Source: Polynucleobacter necessarius
GTDB taxonomy: Bacteria; Pseudomonadota; Gammaproteobacteria; Burkholderiales; Burkholderiaceae
Assembly (NCBI RefSeq): GCF_900096765.1
Contig: NZ_LT615228.1
Span: 874,669 to 938,668 of the forward strand
Direction: 5' to 3'
Length of the DNA: 64,000 bases
The translations under genes and the position numbers were made by a program. Below are positions 22,502 through 31,523 of this stretch, in pieces. Positions within the stretch are counted from its first letter, which is position 1. Each line of letters begins with the position of its first letter. The notes under the pieces are model-generated. The model made no database searches. It saw nothing but the letters and a program-made list of their open reading frames with translations, and had not been told where the DNA came from.

Positions 22502-23742
22502 GGCGTGGAGTTTAATGGAATCAGTTGGTATCCATCTTCACGAGTTAGCCATGAAAGATAAATTTTGGTCCCATCATTAATCAGTAGTGGATGATCGCTA
22601 TACCCAGTTGTGCTCGACAACAGACTTGGCTTAGACCAAGTCACACCATCATCTGTAGATTGCTTTAAAAATACCGAGGTTTTCTGTCCGTCAAATTCCT
22701 TCCAGACCAACCAGACTGACCGACCAAATGCCAATAAGTAAGGCCGTGAGACATTCGCATCAGGTGAGCCAATCCTACTGGGCTTGGAATACGTTTTTCC
22801 TTGATTGCTAGAGTTGACATAAAAAACTCCAGAGCGAGCAGCACCTTGAGTAAACCAAGCTACATGCATTTTTCGAGAGCTTGAGACTGCTATCGTTGGC
22901 CCATGATGCGGGCAAGCATCAGTCTTCCACTCATCTTGTGAAACACGCTCTACCTTGGAGGCATTTTCAGGAAAGATGATTTGAGTGGCATGATCCCGAA
23001 TGCCACCAGGGAAAATGGCTCTATATACAATTGCTATTCCTCCCTGCGGATCAGAGCTCACGCCAATACGACAGCACTCACAACTGCTTTCATTGGCAAT
23101 TTTCTCAGGCGCAAAGGTATTGCCGCCATCCCTCGAAAAGGAATACGCAATCGATCCGCCAAGACGTTGATTGCCTGCCGCCTTTGCTTGAGCTACCAAG
23201 CTCTTATCAATCCACGCAATAAAAATAGATCCATCGGGACGCATTACCGCATAGGGAAATCGTTGGCTCGCACCATCATTTACCAGCGATTTTGGAGTAC
23301 TAAATGTTTTGCCGCCATCACTTGAATGCAAAGTATTGATTTGTGCATTCCAGCTCGTATCCTTGAAAAATGAATATGCCAAAAAAACATTGCCAACTTG
23401 ATCCGCTTGAATCTGCGGCCTTGCATCAGCACCCACATCCAAAGACTTACCATGCTCAGCCAATATCTTTGGTTGGCTAAAAGTTTTTCCCGAATCCAGA
23501 GATTGGGCGAGCGCTACGGCACCACCAGCAGTCCAAGCAAGCCATAGCTTGCCATCGCCAGAAAAGAATGGCGTTGCTGCATTGGCGCAATCTAATCCAT
23601 TACCCACACAAGTAACTGACTTAGTAGTCGCCATCATGTGGGATAAGTGATCCATCTGTGCAAAACTTGGCTTGGGCACCATCAAGCCAAAAGAGCTCGC
23701 TAAGATTAGCTTAAATAAGAGGCATTGGAATTTATGTAACAT
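22498..23742 (-). CDS. Secreted beta-propeller with sialidase-type Asp-boxes, in copper locus
   Basis: A 414-residue exported protein (signal peptide to about residue 28, SFAQ). Repeated Asp-box motifs SLDSGKTF, SSDGGKTF, SRDGGNTF and STDDGVTW mark a six-bladed sialidase-like propeller. Automatic annotation would call it exo-alpha-sialidase, but no catalytic pattern was confirmed and the context argues otherwise. Metal-ligand-like clusters are QMDHLSHMM near the mature N-terminus, SSCECCRIG near residue 220 and DACPHHGPT near 275. Its start overlaps the TonB receptor stop by one base and its stop overlaps the thioredoxin-like start. A copper-related periplasmic role is inferred. Confidence 0.75.
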   Translation of the reverse strand: MLHKFQCLLFKLILASSFGLMVPKPSFAQMDHLSHMMATTKSVTCVGNGLDCANAATPFFSGDGKLWLAWTAGGAVALAQSLDSGKTFSQPKILAEHGKSLDVGADARPQIQADQVGNVFLAYSFFKDTSWNAQINTLHSSDGGKTFSTPKSLVNDGASQRFPYAVMRPDGSIFIAWIDKSLVAQAKAAGNQRLGGSIAYSFSRDGGNTFAPEKIANESSCECCRIGVSSDPQGGIAIVYRAIFPGGIRDHATQIIFPENASKVERVSQDEWKTDACPHHGPTIAVSSSRKMHVAWFTQGAARSGVFYVNSSNQGKTYSKPSRIGSPDANVSRPYLLAFGRSVWLVWKEFDGQKTSVFLKQSTDDGVTWSKPSLLSSTTGYSDHPLLINDGTKIYLSWLTREDGYQLIPLNSTP

Positions 23743-25937
23743 TAAAAAACAATACGCGCGCCAACGGTAATGGACTGGGGTTGTCCAGCTATATAACTCC
23801 TTTGGCTAGTGCCGGTCCCATAAGTAATGTAAGTACGATTTAGCAAATTGACAGCACTTGCAAACAAGGTAGTTTGCGAAGTCATCTGGTAGTTTGCCTT
23901 AAGCCCTACAACCGCATAAGACGGTACCGGCAGAGTATGAGCACCATCTAGCCAAGAGTTACCAATATAACGGACATTGGCGGTCAGACTTGTTTTGGGA
24001 ATTGGCATGTAAGTTATTCCTGCGTAACCCATATTTTGCGGCACTCCCCCAACTTGAGAGCCAATTGGATTTAGGGTGGCACTAACACCTTGTCCAATCC
24101 AAGTGAGCACTGTATTGGTATGAGTATAGGTACCATCTACCGCCCAGTTGGCACTCAAATCATGATGGGCCTGCACCTCTAGTCCCTGGCTTTGTAGGTT
24201 CTGATTATTTCCATACAAGGTATAAGTTTGACTTCCCCCAGTGCAAACGCTTGCGGGACAACCAGCTGCATATGCCTGCGCCTGAGAGACGTTGGGCGCA
24301 TAAACAGCGTTTTTAACTTGTGCACTAAAACCAGTTACCTGAATAAAGCCAGCATTCCAGCGGTAATCTGAGCCCAACTCATATCCCGTCATGTTTTCTG
24401 GAGTGAGCAATGGATTTGCGAGACTCACACTGGTTGAATTTCCATAAGTGCGAAGCGTATTGTTAAGGCCTGGCGCATGAAATCCCTGATAAGCTGCCGC
24501 CCTAAAATCCAACTCCTTAGTTGCTTGCAATAGTAAACCTAAATTAGGGCTGAATTTATACACAGTTTGATTGGGTACGCTGGTATAGCTTGGTATGCCA
24601 TTTGCACCTGCTATCCAATAGGTGGGAGTTTGGCTTTGCCACTGATCTCCCCTCAGAGACAAGGTAGCCTGCAAGGGAATTACATCTGTTTTAGCCTTCA
24701 TCTGCGCCATAACACCATAAAACTCTTGCTGGCCTTTTGCATAATCCGAAGATGTTACTTGCCCATTTTTATATCCAGCAGCCGAACTAAATGAGTTGGT
24801 CAAGTTCTGGGCCGCTACCTGTCGACCATCTACACTCAGAACCACTTGCTGCAATGCCTGGTCTTTTAAGTCATGGGTATATTGAGCTGAAGCACCAATC
24901 GTCGTATATGGATCATTATAGTTAGCACTAATATAAGCTGCACTTGCATTACCAGTTGGGCTATTACTAACATTCTGCTGCCACAGGGTCGTATTTTCAT
25001 AAAACGCATTGACTTGCACTTTTTGCACTGCACTCAAGCGCGTCGTCGCCCCAGCCGAAAACGTTGTCTCTTGAGTTGTTTTGGTGGCAAAGTTATATCC
25101 GCCTGTCGGAAGGTTCTGCATATTGTGCGATCCGATATTAAAAAAGGCATCGGTATCTGAACTCAATCTCAACGCGCCTTGCAAGCGATAATTCGCGCTA
25201 TTAGCACTCTCTGGCCCCATGCCTGGTAAAAGCGGAGCAGACTGACCATAACTATTTTTAGCAGGATATTTTGATGCGGGTGAAATTGTTGGCTGATTGA
25301 TATAGCCATCAGTATTAAAGTAATCGGCAGAAATACGTAGTTTCAATACATCATTCACAGCCAGTTCTTTTGAGGCAGCAACCGTACCCGTATTGTAGGA
25401 GCCATAACTTGCAGATACCTCTCCTTTGTTATCACCAATCGGCTTAGTAATGATATTTATTAAGCCACCCATACCGTAGTTTCCATAGAGGTTTGATACA
25501 TCACCTCGAATAAGCTCAACATCTTGGATAGCTGAAAGTGGAACTAAATTCCACTGCACAGTTCCATACATAGCATCATTTGCCGGCAAGCCGTCAATTA
25601 ACGCCAAAGTACGCGCATTACCCAAACCACGCACATTCAAACTTTGTCCAGTTGGATCTTTTTCGTAATAGGGTTGATCATTTAAGAATACGCTCGATTG
25701 ATTTTTTAAAACTTGATCAATCGTCATCGACGGTGAATTTTCAATGTCCTCATTAGTCAGAATCGAAGTGTTTTGGGCCATCTCTTTTAATTCCGTTCCC
25801 GAACGGCTTGCGCTGACAACCACATCGCGGATGCGTTGAGCACTGTCAGCAGATGTCGCACTCTGAGCTAGAGAAGAATCAGAAAGCGCCGCTAAACCAA
25901 TTAAAAAAATCAACTTCTTATCAAATGGAATCAACAT
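23742..25937 (-). CDS. TonB-dependent outer-membrane receptor, probably copper-related
   Basis: A 731-residue receptor with a signal peptide (SLAQ near residue 25), a plug domain (VVVSASRSGTELKEMAQN, LNVRGLGNARTLALIDG, DVELIRGDVSNLYGNYGMGG) and a long beta-barrel ending in aromatic IVF. Overall it looks like the BtuB/CirA type. The substrate is not readable from the barrel. Copper is inferred from PCu(A)C, DUF2946 and the thioredoxin-like gene in the same overlapped operon. The frame is intact. Its ATG overlaps the stop of a 58-residue membrane protein. Confidence 0.85.
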   Translation of the reverse strand: MLIPFDKKLIFLIGLAALSDSSLAQSATSADSAQRIRDVVVSASRSGTELKEMAQNTSILTNEDIENSPSMTIDQVLKNQSSVFLNDQPYYEKDPTGQSLNVRGLGNARTLALIDGLPANDAMYGTVQWNLVPLSAIQDVELIRGDVSNLYGNYGMGGLINIITKPIGDNKGEVSASYGSYNTGTVAASKELAVNDVLKLRISADYFNTDGYINQPTISPASKYPAKNSYGQSAPLLPGMGPESANSANYRLQGALRLSSDTDAFFNIGSHNMQNLPTGGYNFATKTTQETTFSAGATTRLSAVQKVQVNAFYENTTLWQQNVSNSPTGNASAAYISANYNDPYTTIGASAQYTHDLKDQALQQVVLSVDGRQVAAQNLTNSFSSAAGYKNGQVTSSDYAKGQQEFYGVMAQMKAKTDVIPLQATLSLRGDQWQSQTPTYWIAGANGIPSYTSVPNQTVYKFSPNLGLLLQATKELDFRAAAYQGFHAPGLNNTLRTYGNSTSVSLANPLLTPENMTGYELGSDYRWNAGFIQVTGFSAQVKNAVYAPNVSQAQAYAAGCPASVCTGGSQTYTLYGNNQNLQSQGLEVQAHHDLSANWAVDGTYTHTNTVLTWIGQGVSATLNPIGSQVGGVPQNMGYAGITYMPIPKTSLTANVRYIGNSWLDGAHTLPVPSYAVVGLKANYQMTSQTTLFASAVNLLNRTYITYGTGTSQRSYIAGQPQSITVGARIVF

Positions 25938-26113
25938 TATTTAACTCCCTGTGCTGAGGTTTTTAAGTCAATTTGGATTAAGACCATTTGTTCTGAAGTG
26001 GTCATTTGCTGCACCAATAGAAATGCAACATACAAAATAATTGCCGTAAGACCAAGACTAAAACCCATTAAGGCGCACTTGAGTTTGTGCGATAGAGGTT
26101 TAAAACTAAACAT
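25937..26113 (-). CDS. 58-residue single-pass membrane protein coupled to the TonB receptor
   Basis: Short frame starting MFSFKPLSHKLKCALMG, then a hydrophobic helix (about residues 17-37) and a soluble tail ending in SAQGVK. Its TAA overlaps the receptor ATG (TAATG), strong evidence that it is translated and coupled. The one-helix layout, cytoplasmic end first, recalls small ExbD/TonB-like or assembly helper proteins, but I do not recognise the family. GGAG lies three bases before the ATG. Confidence 0.7.
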   Translation of the reverse strand: MFSFKPLSHKLKCALMGFSLGLTAIILYVAFLLVQQMTTSEQMVLIQIDLKTSAQGVK

Positions 26114-26181
26114 CGATTACTCCAACAAAATTCGACAACGAGGCTGTCAACTGCATAGCGTTGCTATGTCATAAATAGTAT

Positions 26182-26553
26182 TTAGGCTTGTGCTGGAGGG
26201 GCTGCTGAAGGAGGTGTTACCCAAGCAGCGAGGGGCTTGGGTGATTGATAAAAAAGCTGAGGAAGTAAGGCCAATGTTTGTGGCGCTTCAAATGTGAGAT
26301 TGGCGTTAAATGCTGGCCCGATATCGCTATGGGTAATGCAATAGGGACAGGGCTGGCTTTGTCCAGCCACATCGGTTTGCTCGTCATCAATATTGATTTG
26401 CATTTTGCTGCCATCAACGGAGCAAATCTCCATGGCAAAGCCATGACCACCCTTTACCAGCGACACCGCCTGAGAAACAGCTGGTGCGAGCGCACTCATC
26501 ACAATTGCTAAGGCAGCAATCCAATGAATGAGGTGGTTTTTGGGGAATTTCAT
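26182..26553 (-). CDS. DUF2946 family protein, first gene of the copper-type locus
   Basis: A 123-residue protein with an N-terminal hydrophobic segment (residues 10-30). It has a CSVDG motif near residue 44 and CPYCITH near 69, the conserved Cys/His signature of DUF2946, a family commonly beside TonB copper receptors and PCu(A)C genes. A metal-binding envelope role is inferred. The C-terminus is Pro/Ala-rich. It lies 68 bases upstream of the small membrane protein. Confidence 0.8.
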   Translation of the reverse strand: MKFPKNHLIHWIAALAIVMSALAPAVSQAVSLVKGGHGFAMEICSVDGSKMQINIDDEQTDVAGQSQPCPYCITHSDIGPAFNANLTFEAPQTLALLPQLFYQSPKPLAAWVTPPSAAPPAQA

Positions 26554-26633
26554 AGCTCTGGCATTTTATAGGATTCCCCTGCCTTTGCTGAAGATTCAAT
26601 TGGTTTCAGTAGTTAAAGCTGATTTTTGGGCAA

Positions 26634-26662
26634 TAAAAAAGGGATCCGAAGATCCCCTTTTT
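26634..26662 (-). terminator. Rho-independent terminator after the MFS gene
   Basis: Hairpin with GGGATC/GATCCC core, CGAA loop and A/T-runs on both sides, 17 bases beyond the MFS gene stop. Confidence 0.85.
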
Positions 26663-26678
26663 GGGTATATGAACCAAA

Positions 26679-27950
26679 TTACATATTGGCAGAACGCTCG
26701 ATGAGCTTACGACGCATTGGGCGCAATACAAACCAAGCTAAGATTGCTGCAGTTCCGTTCAAGAAACTAGCAACCCAGAATACTGCTTCCCAACCACCGG
26801 TCATCGTCACCAATACGCTAGACAAAGGTACTAATAATGATGCAGTACCTTTCGCCGTATAGAGTAGACCTGCGTTACCAGCAGCATAGGTTGATCCGAA
26901 TGTATCAGCGTTAGTTGATGGGAACAAGCTGTAAATCTCACCCCATGCAAAGAACACTAAGCCGGTCAACAACACAAACATTACTGGATCACGGCCAAGA
27001 TAGTACAAACCAAGAATACCGAGACACTCAAATGTGAAGCACAGAGTCATGGTTTGTTCGCGACCAATTTTGTCCGATACCCAACCAAAGAATGGGCGGG
27101 TCAAACCATTGAGTACGCGATCAATTGTCAAAACAAAAGTCAATGCAGGCAAAGCCAAGCCCATCAAACTTACTGTTACGCCAGCGACTTGGAAGTCCTT
27201 TGCAATTGGAGCTAATTGAGCTGTAGCCATCAAGCCTCCAGCCGCCACCATGACGAACATCACATACATGATCCAGAACACAGGTTGCTTAACCATTTCC
27301 ATCGGGCGGAAGTCTTTGCGGGTTTGGGCAACAGCTGCTTTAACTGTTGTTATTGCACTCTTAATTGGTTTTGAAAGGAACAAACTCAAGACCACGACAA
27401 TTGCGCCTTGACCTATACCAAAGAACCAGAAGGTTTCTTGATAACCTTGCTCAGCAATCATTTTTGCAATTGGAATTACGGTTAAAGCAGAACCAGCACC
27501 AAAGCCTGCCGCAGTCATGCCAGCTGCTAAACCACGACGATCAGGGAACCATTTCAACGCATTACCTACGCAAGTACCATAGACAGCACCGGCACCGACA
27601 CCACTCACTGCGGCCGCTATGTAGAGCATGGCTAATGTATCCGCATGAGCATTCATCATCCAACCTAAGCTACACAAAGATACCGCCGCCAAACACTACC
27701 GGGCGTGGGCCAAATTTACCAACGAGATAGCCCTCGATTGGAACCAACCAAGTCTCGGTTAATACGAAAATGGTAAATGCAACCTGAATCGCTGCGCGAC
27801 CCCAGCCAAACTTAGCATCAATTGGGTTGACGGGTTGACGAATAATGTCCAACCATATTGCAAGTTTGCAATCATCGACATACAGATGATGCCGATCAGT
27901 AGCTGAAACCAACGACCCCCTATAGGCCCTGTAGTTTTCTCGCCGCTCAT
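26679..27950 (-). pseudogene. OFA-family (oxalate/formate antiporter-like) MFS transporter, frameshifted
   Basis: Three frames together give one 12-helix MFS protein of about 420 residues. The start reads GPIGGRWFQLLIGIICMSMI and NLQYGWTLFVNP, then shifts. The next part (DAKFGWGRAAIQVAFTIFVL) ends in VVFGGGIFV and shifts again near 27680; the last 337 residues (GWMMNAHADT to the end) are in one frame. The first break is an 8-bp tandem duplication at 27824-27839. OFA proteins exchange small carboxylates such as oxalate and formate; the substrate here is unknown. Confidence 0.85.
27824..27839. repeat. 8-bp tandem duplication inactivating the MFS gene
   Basis: Two copies of GGGTTGAC in tandem. 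Removing one restores the family reading FVNPIDAKFGW. Confidence 0.85.
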
Positions 27951-28186
27951 TTGATATCTCCTATTTTTACTTTTTATAAATACTCATTCAACCCAAAGAA
28001 TTGGGATAAGTGATTTTTAAACATTTATACCTGGGAAGACTTGACAGTAATCAAGAATTCTTTAAAACCCCACTAGTGATTACCCTCGCTAAAAGCCCCT
28101 AATTAATGGTGGGTCTTAAGTTTGTTTTATCACGTATTCCTCAATTGCGAAGGTACGATTGGAATTTGGAGTAAACAATAAAAAAA

Positions 28187-28294
28187 TTACATGCCGCGAT
28201 AGGCGCCGTCAAAATCATAGTGACGAGCAGACTGCTCTTGGCTAGTAGCGCTTTCAGAAAAAAGCTGGTTAATCATATTCAATAAAACAGTCAT
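28187..28294 (-). CDS. 35-residue small protein
   Basis: A short frame, MTVLLNMINQLFSESATSQE followed by QSARHYDFDGAYRGM, with a strong AAGGAGA ribosome site five bases before the ATG and a good TATAAT promoter. The N-terminal half can form an amphipathic helix; the C-terminal half is rich in Tyr, Asp and Arg. It lies between the broken MFS gene and tRNA-Thr. I do not recognise it. The ribosome site and regulated promoter are the main reasons to call it real. The 236 bases from here back to the MFS gene hold no other gene that I can support. Confidence 0.6.
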   Translation of the reverse strand: MTVLLNMINQLFSESATSQEQSARHYDFDGAYRGM

Positions 28295-28321
28295 TTGAAT
28301 CTCCTTAAGGGTTAGTACCTA

Positions 28322-28366
28322 GATTATAACCCTAATACTTATTACAATGACAATGTAATAAGTATT
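28322..28366 (-). promoter_or_regulatory. Promoter with palindromic operator for the 35-aa gene
   Basis: Minus-strand TATAAT at 28323-28328. Upstream is a perfect 13-bp inverted repeat, AATACTTATTACA (28334-28346) and TGTAATAAGTATT (28354-28366), with a 7-base spacer. The palindrome covers the -35 region, where a dimeric repressor or activator would bind. Confidence 0.55.
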
Positions 28367-28425
28367 TTCATATTATGAGAAATAAGCATGGATTTGCAGT
28401 GATAAGCCCTGGATATGGGTAGATT

Positions 28426-28501
28426 TGGTGCCGCTTGCCGGAATCGAACTGGCGACCTTTTCATTACGAATGAACTGCTCTACCAACTGAGCTAAAGCGG
28501 C
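28426..28501 (-). tRNA. tRNA-Thr (anticodon CGT)
   Basis: A 76-nt cloverleaf on the minus strand: acceptor GCCGCTT/AAGCGGC, discriminator A, encoded CCA. The anticodon loop TTCGTAA gives CGT for ACG codons, and the T arm has GTTCGATTC. Confidence 0.95.
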
Positions 28502-28516
28502 ACAGAATAATCAATT

Positions 28517-28993
28517 CTAGCGGAAACGGTCTAAAAGCTTTTTGCTAACTTTATCTAACTTCGTAGAGTCATGAATCAAAAATTGCAAGCCATTAGAGTC
28601 TGAGATTAAGAGCGTATTTCCCGCAATTCGGCGAATATCCTCTTCGCCTTTTAAGCGAATACGAGTTGGACCACGATCCGTTTCGATATCCCAAATACTA
28701 GGCGTTGCAAAAGTAGAAACTGCCAGAATTCTCTCAATGACCGGCATAAATTCACGTGACGCTAACTCTTCCTCGATTAATGCAAGCTCTGATTTTGGAA
28801 TGGCGGCAACACTTGGATACCAATGCAATTCTTTACCTGATTGATCCATGATGGCAAGACCGGCATCATGTGCCGTGATTGGAAACGCTCTAACCGGATA
28901 GACTCCGATATGAGAATTTCCTAGTGCATCAACAAACACCAAGCGGCCAAAAGAATCTCGTGAGAGCTCTTGAATGACATAATGATTTGTCAT
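28517..28993 (-). CDS. DUF1854 protein linked to cyanophycin metabolism
   Basis: A 158-residue DUF1854 protein, a family found beside cyanophycin genes in betaproteobacteria. Typical segments are DALGNSHIGVYPVRAFPIT and GKELHWYPSVAAIP near residue 55, and ETDRGPTRIRLKGEEDIRRI near 110. Its ATG overlaps the ABC gene stop (ATGA). It is the only gene of the cyanophycin locus here with an unbroken frame. Biochemical role unknown. Confidence 0.85.
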   Translation of the reverse strand: MTNHYVIQELSRDSFGRLVFVDALGNSHIGVYPVRAFPITAHDAGLAIMDQSGKELHWYPSVAAIPKSELALIEEELASREFMPVIERILAVSTFATPSIWDIETDRGPTRIRLKGEEDIRRIAGNTLLISDSNGLQFLIHDSTKLDKVSKKLLDRFR

Positions 28994-31328
28994 ACACCAC
29001 CCCCGATATGCTGAGCTACTTCTTGCAGCTTTTCTTGTTCTTGCTCTTCAAGACTCTCACCAATAGCACCGCCCTTTACCAACTCAGCAGCATGACGCAG
29101 TTGAGCCTGATAGAGCATGTAATAGGCGCCCTGGGCCTCCATCAATTGGTCGTGCGATCCAATTTCTACAATCTCACCTTTATCCAGCACCACTAGACGA
29201 TCTGCTTTTCTAAGAGTGGAAAGACGGTGTGCAATCGCAATCGTGGTGCGTCCTTTCACCAAATTATCAAGCGCTCTTTGAATCTCTTTTTCAGTCGTGG
29301 TATCGACCGAAGAGGTTGCCTCATCCAAGATCAAAATGCTTGGATTAATTAATAAAGCGCGAGCGATCGAGATACGTTGACGCTCGCCACCAGAGAGTGA
29401 TTGACCCCGCTCGCCCACTAAAGAGTCGTAAGCTAAGGGCAAGCGCAAAATGAATTCATGGGCGTGGGCAGCGCGTGCTGCCTCAATAATTTCTTCACGA
29501 GTGGCGTCAGGCTTGCCGTAGGCAATATTTTCTGCGATCGTGCCAAAGAATAAAAAAGGTTCTTGCAAGACCAAACCAATGCGCTTGCGATAGTCAGCAA
29601 TTCCAATGCTACGGATATCGCGCCCATCTAATGCAATGGAACCTGAGCTCACATCATAAAAACGGCAGATCAAATTGACCAAGGTACTCTTACCAGAGCC
29701 GCTATGCCCCACTAAGCCAATCATCTCGCCAGGAGCAATTTCAAGATCGATCCCTTTGGAGACCGCACGATTACCATAGCGGAAGCCTACACCACGCATG
29801 GAAATTCAGCCCCGCACCTCCACCCAAAGGAGCCGGATTAATCGGCTCAGGAACACTAGAGACGTGATCCAAAATATCAAAAATACGCTTAGCACCTGCT
29901 GCGGCTTTTTGTGTATGCGAAACAATACGACTCATCGAATCGAGGCGTACGTAAAAACGGCCGATATACGCTAAGAATGCGATAAGAACACCAACAGTTA
30001 CTTTTTGATGTGCTACTTGCCAAATACCAAAGCCCCACACCACCAATAGACCAGTCTCCGTTAACAAAGTAACTGTCGGAGAAAATAAACCCCAAACACG
30101 ATTCACGCGATCATTGATTTGCAAGTTATGTTTATTCGAGTCAACAAAACGCTTTAACTCACGATCCTCTTGAGCAAAGGCTTTCACCACACGAATACCA
30201 GGAATAGTATCTGCCAAGATATTGGTAACTTCAGACCAAATGCGATCAATCTTCTCAAAACCAAAACGTAATTTATCGCGCACTACATGAATCATCCAAA
30301 CAATGAATGGCAATGGCGCCAAAGTCACCAGGGCTAGTAATGGGTCGATCGACACCAGAATTGCTGCAGTCATGGTGATCATCAACACATCTGTTGCAAA
30401 GTCCCATGCATATAACGACAGGAAGACACAGATACGATCAGTCTCTGCGCCAATACGAGCAATAAGGTCACCCGTACGTTTACCACCAAAGTACTCTAGC
30501 GACAACTTAAGCAAGTGCTCAAAGGTAGTATTGCGTAAGTCAGCACCAATACGCTCGCTCACCAAAGCCAATAAATAGGTTTTCCACCAACCCAGCCCCC
30601 AAGCAACAATGGCTGCACCAAACAAGGCTAAGAGATATTTACTTGCCAAATAAAAATCAATCGGATTACCACGCTCATATGGAATCAGGACATGGTCCAT
30701 GAGCGGCATTGTTAAATACGGCGGTATTAGAGTGGCGCCTGTAGAAAGCAAAGTTAAAACAAAACCGAGTAGCAGTTGGTTTTGATATGGTTTAGCAAAA
30801 CGCCACAACTTACTTAAATAAAGTCCAAGTGGAAGGCGGCTTGTCATCTTCTGGATCACAAGTAGGGCATGCATCTGAATTGGCAGGTTTGGGGCTTAAA
30901 CAAACTGGGCAGACTTGCTTGTCGTATTCGCTAGCCTCAGGTTCGACATGTTCCCCATCATCAGTAAGCTTTCTAAAGCTCGATTGCAAACGGAGTACCT
31001 GAGGATTTACTGCCAGCGTGAAATACCAAACCCTTTGCAGAGCCGAATCCGTCTCAAACTTAAGATGTCCCACTCCAGCATGATCCCCGTGGACTAAATA
31101 AGCTCCAGGGACAATGGGCCACGACTCAAAGTGCTTGCCATCAGTCCAAACCAAACCCTGTTCAGTCAGCAAAAGAAGGCTCTTTTCAAAGCGCAATTTA
31201 GCGTCAAGATCTAGCTCAACCCAAGCCAGTATGGCGTCTAGGCTTTGAACTGGGGATTGCGAACCCCCTAGAATGACTCTCCAATGGCTTGGCAGCGAGG
31301 GGGCAAAAGGTAGGATTTCTGACTTCAT
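28990..31328 (-). pseudogene. Cyanophycin-associated ABC exporter with N-terminal zinc-ribbon domain, multiply broken
   Basis: Three frame pieces belong together. 31328-30810 gives a 172-residue N-terminal domain ending in a zinc ribbon (CPVCLSP and CPTC). 30810-29815 gives the six-helix ABC exporter membrane domain (KLWRFAKPYQ onward). 29799-28990 gives the ATPase, with Walker A GHSGSGKSTL, signature LSGGERQRISIARAL and Walker B LILDEATS. A 4-bp duplication at 30809-30816 (CTTA twice) breaks the first join; removing it gives WTLFKLWRFAKP. The second join has an extra G and an in-frame TGA near 29805-29818. Full length would be about 778 residues. Confidence 0.8.
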
Positions 31329-31523
31329 TCAGTCTAAAAGTATAGTGGAGCTAGATTTTTTAGATTTATCGCTCCTGTCAACTTTTGAGTCCAGAAAGCC
31401 GTTAGATCAACAAAGTAAGCTTTTTTGTGTATTTTTGCTATTTTTGTGAAATTTGAATAAAACTAAAAACAGAGAGACTGCCTGACTCGCCTCGATCTTG
31501 GCTCCAGCCTCGCGACACCCTAA

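Noticed and set aside
22498-23742. True sialidase
   Set aside because: Asp-boxes only show a propeller fold; there is no sialic-acid gene nearby and the neighbours are copper-related.
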